From Burkholderiaceae bacterium (GTDB taxonomy: Bacteria; Pseudomonadota; Gammaproteobacteria; Burkholderiales; Burkholderiaceae_C), in the NCBI GenBank assembly GCA_031277295.1, contig JAITMV010000091.1, positions 1 through 48,412 of the forward strand: DNA of 48,412 nt. Direction: 5' to 3'. Positions 8,398 to 17,527 of this stretch are shown piece by piece. The notes under the pieces are model-generated. The model searched no databases and was not told the DNA's origin. It saw only the letters and a list, made by a program, of their open reading frames with translations. Position numbers and translations under genes: made by a program. Positions within the stretch are counted from its first letter, which is position 1. Every line of letters begins with the position of its first letter.

Positions 8398-9231
8398 TTA
8401 CCTGTTATTACCGCGTGGCGGCTCGGGCGGCGACGACGTCGGCAGCGGTTCTGGCGGCGGCGCTGCTTGCGGCGCGAACGGAAACGGCGGCACGCTCAGC
8501 ACCCCGCCGCCGGCCGCGCGCGTGGCGGCCGCAAAGCTACGCGCCCACTGCCGGGCGGACTGACCGCCGGCCAGAAACTCGGCGTTATTGCGCGTGGCCG
8601 GCTCCAGCAGGGGCGGATCGACCAGCGCGTGTGCTTCGATGGCGTGGCCGCCGACGCTCACGCGATAGCCGACCCAGGCGCGCGGGCGCGAGGTCCAGCC
8701 ACGCCCGTCCAGCCAGCGATACAGCACCGAATGCTGCTGCCGCAGCCAACCGTCGAAGTCGGCGTCGCCGCGCATACGCAGGCAACCGCCATCCATCGTC
8801 TCATCGGCCACGTGCAGGCTATTGGACGCCGGGCACTGCGCGTCGGCCGAAGGCGCCGTTTGCACCACCATGATCGCCAGCCAATGACCGTCATCGCGAC
8901 GCAGGCCGGCCACTCGCGTGGGCGCGCTCAGGCCATCGGCCAACACCGGCGCGTCACCGGCCATCCAGGGCGCCCGGAAATTGCCCAACTCGTACCAAGT
9001 GCCCACGCTGGTCGGCGGCATGGCAATCAACGGCGCCGCGCCGTTATTGACCCCGACGGATGGCGCTGCGTTCGCCGGCCCGTTGCTGGCGCAGCCGCCA
9101 AGCGCGCTCGCCAGCGTCAGGGCAAGCGCGCCGACCCCCGCGCTCCAGCAACGAAGCCAAGCGCCGAAACGAGCGGATGAAAGCATGGGGTGATGGCTGC
9201 GGGTCATGGTCGGCGCGCCGGTAAAGCTCAT
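8398..9231 (-). CDS. Putative lipoprotein of unknown function inside the pnt operon
   Basis: Signal peptide with LGGC|AS lipobox; start overlaps the end of pntAA (9228-9231). Confidence 0.7.
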   Translation of the reverse strand: MSFTGAPTMTRSHHPMLSSARFGAWLRCWSAGVGALALTLASALGGCASNGPANAAPSVGVNNGAAPLIAMPPTSVGTWYELGNFRAPWMAGDAPVLADGLSAPTRVAGLRRDDGHWLAIMVVQTAPSADAQCPASNSLHVADETMDGGCLRMRGDADFDGWLRQQHSVLYRWLDGRGWTSRPRAWVGYRVSVGGHAIEAHALVDPPLLEPATRNNAEFLAGGQSARQWARSFAAATRAAGGGVLSVPPFPFAPQAAPPPEPLPTSSPPEPPRGNNR

Positions 9232-10373
9232 ATGCGCGTCAGTCCGCCTTGATGCGTCATCAGGCAGGCGGTGACGATGTCGTCGTCGGGATCGATCTTG
9301 AAGCCGCCATCCTTGGGCAGCACCAGTTTCAAAAAATCAAGCACATTGCGCGCGTACAGGCTGCTGGCGTCGGCCGCCACTTGAGCCGCCAGATTGGTTT
9401 CGCCGACGATCAAAACGCCATGCTTGACCACCGTGCGGCCGGCCTCGGTCAGCGGGCAGTTGCCGCCCGCGGCGCCGCTCGGATTGGGCGCGCCCTTGCC
9501 GGCGGCCATGTCCACGATCACCGAGCCAGGCTTCATGCTCTTGACCATGTCCTCGGTAATCAGCACCGGCGCGGCGCGGCCCGGAATCAGTGCGGTGGAA
9601 ATCACCACGTCGGCCTGCGCCACGCGCTTGGCGACCTCGACTTTCTGGCGCGCCAGCCAACTGGGCGGCATCGGGCGCGCGTAACCGCCGACGCCTTCGG
9701 CGGCCTCTTTTTCCTCGTCGGTTTCATAGGGAACGTCGATGAATTTGGCGCCCAGCGATTCGACCTGCTCTTTCACGCTCGGACGCACGTCGCTGGCTTC
9801 GATGACCGCGCCCAAACGCTTGGCGGTGGCAATCGCCTGCAAGCCCGCCACCCCCACGCCCAAAATGACCACCCGCGCGGCCTTTACCGTGCCGGCGGCG
9901 GTCATCAACATGGGAAAAAATTTCGGGTAATAGTCGGCAGCCATGATCACCGCCTTGTAACCGGCAACGTTGGCTTGGCTGGACAACACATCCATGCTCT
10001 GCGCCCGCGTGGTGCGCGGCGCGGCCTCCAGCGCGAAGGCGGTCAGATGGGCCGCCGCCAGCCGCTTCAGCCCCTCGGCGTCAAACGGTTCCAGCATACC
10101 GATCAGCACTGTGCCCGGCTTCATCAGCGCAAGTTCGCTGGCCGACGGGCTGCGCACCTTCAGCACCATCTCGGCGCCGAACGCGCTGGCGGCATCGGCC
10201 ACGACCTGGGCGCCAGCGGCACGGTAGGCCTCGTCGGTGATGCTGGCCCACCCCCCCGCACCCGCCTGAATGCGCACGGTATGGCCCTGGCCAACCAGCT
10301 TCTTGGCCGTCTCCGGGGTGACGGCGACACGCGTTTCACCAGCCGCCGTCTCGGCGGGCACGCCAATCAGCAT
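9228..10373 (-). CDS. pntAA: NAD(P) transhydrogenase subunit alpha part 1
   Basis: MLIGVPAETAAGETRVAVTPETAKKLVGQGHTVRIQAGAG...VILGVGVAGLQAIATAKRLGAVIEASDVRP. Confidence 0.96.
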   Translation of the reverse strand: MLIGVPAETAAGETRVAVTPETAKKLVGQGHTVRIQAGAGGWASITDEAYRAAGAQVVADAASAFGAEMVLKVRSPSASELALMKPGTVLIGMLEPFDAEGLKRLAAAHLTAFALEAAPRTTRAQSMDVLSSQANVAGYKAVIMAADYYPKFFPMLMTAAGTVKAARVVILGVGVAGLQAIATAKRLGAVIEASDVRPSVKEQVESLGAKFIDVPYETDEEKEAAEGVGGYARPMPPSWLARQKVEVAKRVAQADVVISTALIPGRAAPVLITEDMVKSMKPGSVIVDMAAGKGAPNPSGAAGGNCPLTEAGRTVVKHGVLIVGETNLAAQVAADASSLYARNVLDFLKLVLPKDGGFKIDPDDDIVTACLMTHQGGLTRI

Positions 10374-10610
10374 GGAATATCTCCTTGTTCAAAACGACGA
10401 CCGCACATTAAATCAAATGCTCAAATGCGCGCCAGTCCATATTGTGTGCTAGCCCGTAAGCTTAACAAAGTTGACCAAGCCAAAATTGACTTGATCTGGG
10501 AAAGCGCCAACAGCCGTTCCGAAACTGGCCTTCGCTTTAGCGTGCCACGGCGCTGGCACGCCACCCGCGACGCATGAACCTAGGCTGAAACGAAACGCGC
10601 TGGTTTGCAA

Positions 10611-10724
10611 CTCCCTCCCCCTTTGGGGTTGGGGTGAGGGCCTGCGGCATTGGCGCTTCACGCTCCAGCTTGGTTTGATGCGCCCTCAGCCCCCATCCCT
10701 GCCTTCCACCAAAGGAGGAAGGAG
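10611..10724. repeat. Long imperfect intergenic palindrome
   Basis: CTCCCTCCCCCTTTGG at one end and CCAAAGGAGGAAGGAG at the other (14/16 inverted match). Confidence 0.7.
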
Positions 10725-10826
10725 AAAACCGGCGCGACAATGGATTGTTTCACTTCAACCGCAAAGAAACAAAACTACCCACTGCCTTGCGCAGACTTAC
10801 CGCAGCGCCACCTCAAGCTGAACCAG

Positions 10827-11813
10827 CTATTCGGCACTCCGGATGCCGGCTTTTTCGATCAGCTTGCCGAAACGCGCGTATTCGTCGCGCATCATCTGCA
10901 TGGTGGCGTCGCCGCTCAGGAAAGAAATCTCGATACCCATTTCGGTGAGCTTTTGCTGCACTTCGGTGTCCTTCATCAGGGTTTGAAACGCGCCTTCGAG
11001 CTTCTTCAGTACCGGCGCGGGCGTTCCCGCGGGGGCAAACAAGGCAATCCAGGCCACCACTTCGGTACCGGGGAAACCGGCTTCGGCGATGGAAGGCACA
11101 TCGGGCAGCGAAGGCAGGCGGGTGGATGACGTCACCGCCAACGCCCGCAACTGGCCCGACTTCACGCGCTGAACCGAGCCGATGGCGGTGTCGAAACCGT
11201 AGTTGACCTCGCCCGAAAGAATGGCCTGCACGCACTGCGCGCCGCTTTTGTAAGGCACCTCGGCGATGTCCGCGCCGCCGGCGGCCACCTTGATGCCTTC
11301 GCCCGACAGTTGCGCCGTGCTGCCGATGCCAAACGACGCGTAACTGAACTTGCCCGGAGTGGCGCGCGCGGCCTGCACCACTTCGGCCAGCGTTTTGTAG
11401 GGCGAATCCGGTTTCACCAGAATCAGATTGGGAAAGTTGGCCAGCGTGCCGACGGCGGCAAAGCTGCGCAGCGGGTCGTAAGGCACTTTGGCCATCACCT
11501 GCGGGCCAATCGTGAAGGCCGCGTTGGAGCCGAGAAACAGAGTGTGGCCATCCGGTTCGGCGCGCGCCACCGCGTCGGCGCCAATCGTGGTGCCGCCGCC
11601 GGGTTTGTTCTCGACGATCACCGGCTGCCCCAAAAGCGCATGCAGCCTGGGCCCCAGCATACGCCCGACCAAATCAATGGTTCCGCCAGCGCCATAGGGA
11701 ACGATCAGCTTGACGGGTTTGGAGGGAAAGTCGGCCGCGATGGCCGCCGCGCACGCGCACATCAGCGCCGCCGCGCACGCCAATGCCCTGAAAATTTTTG
11801 CCGTCGCGATCAT
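10827..11813 (-). CDS. Tripartite tricarboxylate transporter (Bug family) substrate-binding protein
   Basis: Signal peptide then FPSKPVKLIVPYGAGGTIDLVGRMLGPRLHALLGQPVIVENKPGGGTTIGADAVARAEPDGHTLFLG. Start placed at MIATAKIF (11813); the upstream ORF extension is repeat-derived. Confidence 0.92.
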   Translation of the reverse strand: MIATAKIFRALACAAALMCACAAAIAADFPSKPVKLIVPYGAGGTIDLVGRMLGPRLHALLGQPVIVENKPGGGTTIGADAVARAEPDGHTLFLGSNAAFTIGPQVMAKVPYDPLRSFAAVGTLANFPNLILVKPDSPYKTLAEVVQAARATPGKFSYASFGIGSTAQLSGEGIKVAAGGADIAEVPYKSGAQCVQAILSGEVNYGFDTAIGSVQRVKSGQLRALAVTSSTRLPSLPDVPSIAEAGFPGTEVVAWIALFAPAGTPAPVLKKLEGAFQTLMKDTEVQQKLTEMGIEISFLSGDATMQMMRDEYARFGKLIEKAGIRSAE

Positions 11814-11868
11814 TGCGTGTGTCTCCTTGTGGTGGGATCGTGAATCGAGGAAGGTGGAAAAAATTAAA

Positions 11869-12103
11869 CCTAGAAACGGTAGTTGAACGCGCCCGAGCAG
11901 GCTGTCATCGGGTGGGCTGGCAAGGGCGACCAAGGCCGCGCACTCGTGTGCTTAGGCGAGGAGCAACGCCGCCAGCGCGTCCGAGGACGGCCTGATCGGG
12001 CGCGTAGCGCTCTCACCCAATCGGTGAAGGCCATCGAAGCATGGAAAGTCAACATCAATGCGGCTTTCCTGAAGGTAGAAAGCGATCAACTGCGGTTTCT
12101 AGG
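11869..12103. mobile_element. MITE-like 235-bp element with 18-bp imperfect terminal inverted repeats
   Basis: CCTAGAAACGGTAGTTGA (left) versus reverse-complemented right end CCTAGAAACCGCAGTTGA (16/18), flanked by direct TTAAA (11864-11868 and 12104-12108). Confidence 0.65.
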
Positions 12104-14278
12104 TTAAAAACGCTCGCCCTTGGCGGCCTTTTGCTTGAGCAGTTCAGGGGGCGCGAAACGCTCGCCGTAATGCCGTGCCAGGTAGTCGGCGCGTTCGACC
12201 GCGCGCGCCAGTCCGTACTGGTTCAGAAACTGGAACACGCCGCCCGTCCAACGCGGAAAGCCGATGCCCAGCACCGAGCCGATGTTGCCGTCGCGCGCGT
12301 TGTCGAGCACGCCTTCTTCGAGGATGCGCACCGATTCGATGGCCATGCAAAACAGCAGCCGGTCGATCTTGTCTTGCTGCGGAATTTGTGCGCCGGGCTT
12401 GAAAAAGTGCTCGGCCAATCCGGGCCAGAGCGTTTTGGCGCCATCCTTGGGATAGTCGTAAAACCCCCCGCCGGCGGCGCGCCCCTTGCGACCGAATTCG
12501 TCCAGCATCCGCCGCATCACGTCGTCGGCCCCATGCGGAGGCAAGGGACGGCCTTCGGCGGCATACGCCTTGAGGGTTTCGAGCCGGTTGTTGAACGACA
12601 GCGACAGGCTGACCTCGTCGAGCACCGCCAGCGTGCCGACTGGAAAGCCCGCGAACAGCGCGGCGGCTTCGACGCTGGCGGCGTCCTGCCCTTCGCCCAC
12701 CATCGCCACGCCTTCGCGCGTGAAGGTGCTGAACACGCGGCTGGTGAAAAAGCCCCGGCTGTCGTTCACCACGATTGGCGTCTTGCCCAGTTGCATGACG
12801 AAGTCCAGCGCGTGCGCCAGCGTGTCGCTGGCGGTTTGCTCGCCCTTGATGACTTCAACCAGTTGCATCCGGTGCACCGGCGAGAAGAAATGCGTGCCGA
12901 TGAAGCGCCCCGGCCGCGCGGATGAGCGCGCCAGCCCGGTGATCGGCAGCGTCGAGGTGTTGGAAGCCCAGATCGCCGTATCGCGCAGCAGCGGCTCCAG
13001 GGCGCGGATGACGTCGGCCTTGAGCGCCGGGTTTTCGGGCACGGCCTCGACCACCATGTCCACGTGGGCCAGCTCCTCGTAACGCTCGGCGGGGTAAATG
13101 CGGGCGAGGATTTGCGCGCTTTTGGCGGCGTCGATCTCGCCTTTTTCGATCCGCTTGGCCAGCAGTTGCTCGGCATGGGCGCGCGCGCCTTCGGCCTGAG
13201 CGCGCGTGGCGTCCTTGACCCAGACCTCGATGCCGCGCAGCGCCGCCGCATAGGCGATGCCCTTGCCCATCATGCCCGCGCCCAGCACGGCCAGCGTCTT
13301 GATCTCGCCCTTGGGCACGCCCGCCGGACGCTGCGCGCCGGACTTGATTTCACCCGCCTGGAACCAGAAGGTGCCGATGATGTTCTTGGCCACCTGGCCG
13401 GTCGCCAGTTGGGTGAAATAGCGCGTTTCGACGCGCGAGGCGGTGTCGAAATCGACCTGCATCCCCTCCACCGAGGCGCAGACGATGGCCTCCGGCGCCG
13501 GGTAAAGCCCGCGTGTTTTGGCGCGCACCTGCGCGGCGGCGGTCGATATCCAGCGTTTCACCGCCGGTGCGTCATTGCCGCCACCGGGAGGTGCGAAGCC
13601 GGGCCGATCCCACGGCTGCGATGCCAGCGCGCTGCCCGCCGGGTTAGCGGCGATCCAGGCGCGCGCCTTGGCCGTCAGATCTTCGGGCGTGCTCGCCAGT
13701 TCGTGAATCAACCCGGCTTTCAGCGCCTGCGCGGGCGAGACCAGCCGGCTGTCTTGCAGATAGGGCTGCGCCGCCACCAGCCCCAGCAGGCGCGTCATGC
13801 GCACCACGCCGCCGGCGCCGGGCATCAGGCCCAGCGTGGCCTCGGGCAGGCCGAATTGCACCTTGGGCCGATCCAGCGCGATGCGGTGGTGACAGGCCAG
13901 CGCAATCTCGAAGCCGCCGCCCAGCGCCGTGCCGCCCAGCGCCGCCACGACGGGACAGCCCAGCGTTTCCAGACGGCGCAAAGCGCGCTTGGTCTGCTCG
14001 GTGGTGTTGAAAAAACGCTGCGCGTCCTCGGGGCGGATGTCGTACAGGCGCTTGAGGTTGCCGCCAGCGAAAAAAGTCTCCTTGGCCGAGGTCAGGATCA
14101 CGCCGGCAATCGATTCCTTTTGCGCGGCCAGTTGCTCGATGCGCTGCTCAAGGCATTCGCGCATGGCATCGGTCAGCGTATTGACGCGCTCGCCCGGCGC
14201 GTCGAAAGTCAACGTGACGATGCCGTCGTCCGAGCGGTGGTAGTGGATGGGGTCTTGTGTGGAGCTAGACATTTTCAA
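12104..14278 (-). CDS. 3-hydroxyacyl-CoA dehydrogenase / enoyl-CoA hydratase fusion (FadB/FadJ family)
   Basis: Crotonase part (AGVILTSAKETFFAGGNLKRL, VAALGGTALGGGFEIALACHHRIA) and HAD part (LGAGMMGKGIAYAAALRGIEVWVKD, GTHFFSPVHRMQLVEVI, NDSRGFFTSRVF). Confidence 0.94.
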   Translation of the reverse strand: MKMSSSTQDPIHYHRSDDGIVTLTFDAPGERVNTLTDAMRECLEQRIEQLAAQKESIAGVILTSAKETFFAGGNLKRLYDIRPEDAQRFFNTTEQTKRALRRLETLGCPVVAALGGTALGGGFEIALACHHRIALDRPKVQFGLPEATLGLMPGAGGVVRMTRLLGLVAAQPYLQDSRLVSPAQALKAGLIHELASTPEDLTAKARAWIAANPAGSALASQPWDRPGFAPPGGGNDAPAVKRWISTAAAQVRAKTRGLYPAPEAIVCASVEGMQVDFDTASRVETRYFTQLATGQVAKNIIGTFWFQAGEIKSGAQRPAGVPKGEIKTLAVLGAGMMGKGIAYAAALRGIEVWVKDATRAQAEGARAHAEQLLAKRIEKGEIDAAKSAQILARIYPAERYEELAHVDMVVEAVPENPALKADVIRALEPLLRDTAIWASNTSTLPITGLARSSARPGRFIGTHFFSPVHRMQLVEVIKGEQTASDTLAHALDFVMQLGKTPIVVNDSRGFFTSRVFSTFTREGVAMVGEGQDAASVEAAALFAGFPVGTLAVLDEVSLSLSFNNRLETLKAYAAEGRPLPPHGADDVMRRMLDEFGRKGRAAGGGFYDYPKDGAKTLWPGLAEHFFKPGAQIPQQDKIDRLLFCMAIESVRILEEGVLDNARDGNIGSVLGIGFPRWTGGVFQFLNQYGLARAVERADYLARHYGERFAPPELLKQKAAKGERF

Positions 14279-14335
14279 CGGTCAGAAAAAGGGGGGAAAG
14301 AAAGCGGTTGAACGCCAATGGGCATCGCGGCGGTC

Positions 14336-15319
14336 CTAATCCAGTTGAACGTTCGATGCCTTGATGGTTTCGGCCCAACGCTCGCGGTCGCGCTCCACAA
14401 GTTCGGCGAAGGCGGCTTGCGGCTGACCGCCTGGGATACCGCCCAGTTCGGTAAAGCGTTTGACGACGTCCGGGTCCTTGAGCACCTTGATGAGGCTGTC
14501 GCCGAGCTTGGCGGCTATCGGCGGCGGCGTGTCCGCGGCGACGAAAAAGCCCAGCCAGCCGTTGACCACGAAATCGTTCACGCCGGCTTCGGCCATGGTG
14601 GGCACGTCGGGCAGATCAGGCTGACGCTGCCCGCTGGTGACGGCCAGCGCGCGCAGCTTGCCGGCGCGGATATGCACCAGCGACTGCACCAGGTTGTCGA
14701 ACATGAACGTCGTCTCGCCCGAGAGCACCGACGTGGTGGCCGGGGTAGCGCCGCGGTAAGGCACATGGATGGCCTGCGTCTGCGTGCGCAAGGTGAACAG
14801 CTCGCCGGTCAGGTGCGTGGTCTGGCCAATGCCGGCCGAAGCGAAGGAGAGCTTGCCGGGGTTGTTCTTCAACTCGGCGATCAGCTCGGCCACGCTTTTG
14901 ATCGGCGACTGCGCATTGACCACCAGCACGTTGGGAAACGAGATCACATCCGTCAGCGGCAGGAAGTCCCGCGGCTTGTAAGACAGTTGCTTGTAGGCGC
15001 TGTAGTTGATGGCGTGCGAGCCGGTATTGCCCAGCAACAGCGTGTAGCCGTCGGCCGGCGCGCGCAGCAGCGCCTGCGTGCCCAGAATGCCGCCACCGCC
15101 GGGCTTGTTGTCCACGATCACCGGCTGGCCAAGCAGGGGGCTGAGTTTTTGTCCGATCACCCGCGCCGGAATGTCGGTGGTGCCGCCCGGCGCGCCGGGC
15201 ACGATGATGGTCAGCGGGCGCGCGGGCCACGGCGTCTGGGCCTGCGCCGCGCCGGCCAGCGCCGAAGCAGCGAACAACACGCAAGCGGCGAAACGGGCAA
15301 GGTGTGTTTTGGCTAGCAT
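14336..15319 (-). CDS. Tripartite tricarboxylate transporter (Bug family) substrate-binding protein
   Basis: Signal peptide, WPARPLTIIVPGAPGGTTDIPARVIGQKLSPLLGQPVIVDNKPGGGGILGTQALLRAPADGYTLLLG. Confidence 0.92.
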   Translation of the reverse strand: MLAKTHLARFAACVLFAASALAGAAQAQTPWPARPLTIIVPGAPGGTTDIPARVIGQKLSPLLGQPVIVDNKPGGGGILGTQALLRAPADGYTLLLGNTGSHAINYSAYKQLSYKPRDFLPLTDVISFPNVLVVNAQSPIKSVAELIAELKNNPGKLSFASAGIGQTTHLTGELFTLRTQTQAIHVPYRGATPATTSVLSGETTFMFDNLVQSLVHIRAGKLRALAVTSGQRQPDLPDVPTMAEAGVNDFVVNGWLGFFVAADTPPPIAAKLGDSLIKVLKDPDVVKRFTELGGIPGGQPQAAFAELVERDRERWAETIKASNVQLD

Positions 15320-15367
15320 GAAATCGTCTCCTGTCGGATGGTGTGGGAAAGCAAGGGAACAATGTTT

Positions 15368-16582
15368 TTAAAGCCGTTCAATCACAGTCGCCACGCCCAT
15401 GCCGCCGGCGGTGCACAGCGTGGCCACGCCGTAGCGCAACTGGCGCCGCTCCAGTTCGTCGAGCAGCGTGCCCAAGATGATGGCGCCGGTGGCGCCGATG
15501 GGGTGACCCATGGCAATTGCGCCGCCGTTGACGTTGAGCTTGTCCAGCGGCACGCCCAACTCCTTGACGAAGTACATCGGCACGGCGGCAAAGGCTTCAT
15601 TGACCTCGAACAGATCGATCTGATCGAGCGACAACCCGGCCTTTTGCAGCGCCTGCCGCGTCGCGGGCACCGGGCCGGCCAGCATCAACGTGGAATCGAC
15701 CGGCACCAGCCCCACGCCCGCGATGCGCGCGCGCGGGCGCAGGCCCAGCGCCTGGCTCGCCTTGGCGCTGCCGACCAGCAACAGCGCCGCGCCATCGACG
15801 ATACCCGACGACGACCCCGCCGTGTGCGCCGCCGGAATATGCTCCAGTTGCGGATAACGCTGGCGCGCGACCATGTGGTTGGCCGCCGCGTCCGGCCCGC
15901 CGAACGCGGGCTTGAGCGTGGCCAGCGACTCCAACGTCGTCTCCTCGCGGATGTACTCATCGTGGTCGAGCACGACAAGCCCGTTGGCGTCGCGCACCGG
16001 CACCAGCGAGCGGCTGAAATGCCCCGCGCGCCGCGCCGCGCCCGCCAGTTGCTGCGAACGCAGCGCAAAGGCGTCGAGTTGCGCGCGGTCAAAACCCGAC
16101 AGCGCCGCCAGCATGTCCGCGCTGTAGCCTTGCGGGACGTAGGCGATCTTCAGACTGGTGGCCGGGTCATAAATCCAGGCGCCCCCGGACGCGCCCAGCC
16201 CGATGCGCGACATCGATTCCAGCCCGCCAGCGGCGATCAGATCATGCCAGCCCGAGCGGACTTTTTCCGCCGCGATGTTCACCGCCTCCAGCCCGGCGCC
16301 GCAAAAGCGTTGCAACGCCATGCCAGGCACCTGCGCCCAGCCTTTATCGGCGCACAGCGCGGCAATGCGCGGCAGGCACGAACCTTGATCGCCGACCGCC
16401 GAACTGACGCCCATGATGAGGTCTTCCACCCGCGCCGGATCGAGCGCGTTGCGCTCGCGCAGCGCGTCCAGCAGCGTGACCACCAGGTCAATCGGCTTGA
16501 CCTCATACAGCGCCCCGGCGCCCGGCTTGCCCTTGCCGCGCGGAGTGCGCACGGCATCAAAAATGAAGGCTTCTTCAGACAT
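15368..16582 (-). CDS. Acetyl-CoA C-acyltransferase (thiolase)
   Basis: FIFDAVRTPRGKGK, ALQRFCGAGLEAVN active-site Cys, EVNEAFAAVPMYF, NVNGGAIAMGHPIGATGA, ATLCTAGGMGVATVIE. Confidence 0.94.
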   Translation of the reverse strand: MSEEAFIFDAVRTPRGKGKPGAGALYEVKPIDLVVTLLDALRERNALDPARVEDLIMGVSSAVGDQGSCLPRIAALCADKGWAQVPGMALQRFCGAGLEAVNIAAEKVRSGWHDLIAAGGLESMSRIGLGASGGAWIYDPATSLKIAYVPQGYSADMLAALSGFDRAQLDAFALRSQQLAGAARRAGHFSRSLVPVRDANGLVVLDHDEYIREETTLESLATLKPAFGGPDAAANHMVARQRYPQLEHIPAAHTAGSSSGIVDGAALLLVGSAKASQALGLRPRARIAGVGLVPVDSTLMLAGPVPATRQALQKAGLSLDQIDLFEVNEAFAAVPMYFVKELGVPLDKLNVNGGAIAMGHPIGATGAIILGTLLDELERRQLRYGVATLCTAGGMGVATVIERL

Positions 16583-16643
16583 CGCGTCTCCATAAGTAAT
16601 TTCGAACTTAGTGTACCGAAAAATTTAATCGTATTTTAAAAAT

Positions 16644-17501
16644 ATGGTAAATTTTGATCTTGGCTATCTAAAAATGGAACAGTTACCTCAAATTAACGAC
16701 GATTCGGGCAAACTCGTCAGCGCCTTGGCGCGCGGCGTGCAAATCCTGCGCTGCTTCACGGTGGACACGCCCGCGCTCAGCGCGCGCGCGCTGATCGACA
16801 GCACCCGGCTGCCCAAACCGACCTTTTTCCGGCTCGCGACCACGCTGTGCGCGGCCGGGCTGCTGCGCTACAGCGAGGCGTCGGGCGCTTTCATGATCGC
16901 TCCGGGGCTGCTGACGCTGGCGTCGTCCGTGTGGGCGCGCATCCATGTCCGGCAATTGGCGTTTGGGCAAATGCAGGCGCTGGCCGACCGCGTGCGCGGG
17001 CAGGTCACGCTGGCGTTGGGCGCGGGGCTGGAACTGGTGTTCGTGGAACTGGCGCAGTCCAAAGAATGCACCACCTACCGGCCGGCGATGGGCGGGCACA
17101 TCTCGCTGTCGCGCACCGCCACCGGCCGCGCTTACCTGGCCGCGCTGCCGCCCGAACAGCTCCAGCGTTACGTCGATGGCGTGCAAGCGGCTGATCCGCG
17201 GCAGGGCCAGTGGCTGGCCGAACGGCTGGCCGAAACGCGCGACGATTTGCAACAGCACGGCTTTTGCGTCAACCGCGGCGATCTGCACCGCGAACTGCAA
17301 GCCGTGGCGGTGCCGGTGCGCTCAAGCACGCCCGACGACGAAATCCATGTCTTCACCTGCACGGTTGCAGTCTTCGAGTTGACGCCTGGGCAACTCGAAG
17401 ACGACATCGGCCCGCGCCTGGTGGCGCTGGCGCGCAATACCGAAGCGGCTTTGGGCCACAGTCCTGGCAGCGACGATCCGCGCTGGGCCGCGACGCCTTG
17501 A
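16644..17501 (+). CDS. IclR family transcriptional regulator (start may be 16674)
   Basis: VSALARGVQILRCF...ALIDSTRLPKPTFFRLATTLCAAGLLRY...ISLSRTATGRAYLAALP, IclR HTH and effector-binding domains. Confidence 0.9.
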   Translation: MVNFDLGYLKMEQLPQINDDSGKLVSALARGVQILRCFTVDTPALSARALIDSTRLPKPTFFRLATTLCAAGLLRYSEASGAFMIAPGLLTLASSVWARIHVRQLAFGQMQALADRVRGQVTLALGAGLELVFVELAQSKECTTYRPAMGGHISLSRTATGRAYLAALPPEQLQRYVDGVQAADPRQGQWLAERLAETRDDLQQHGFCVNRGDLHRELQAVAVPVRSSTPDDEIHVFTCTVAVFELTPGQLEDDIGPRLVALARNTEAALGHSPGSDDPRWAATP

Positions 17502-17527
17502 TACACGCGACACAAAGGCAACCGGAC

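Noticed and set aside
9249-10577. 442-aa plus-strand ORF opposite pntAA
   Set aside because: Antisense shadow of a clear PntAA; no recognisable domain.
13064-14311. 415-aa plus-strand ORF opposite the FadB-like gene
   Set aside because: Shadow ORF, Arg/His/Gln-rich, no domain.
15338-16639. 433-aa plus-strand ORF opposite the thiolase
   Set aside because: Shadow ORF of a clear thiolase.
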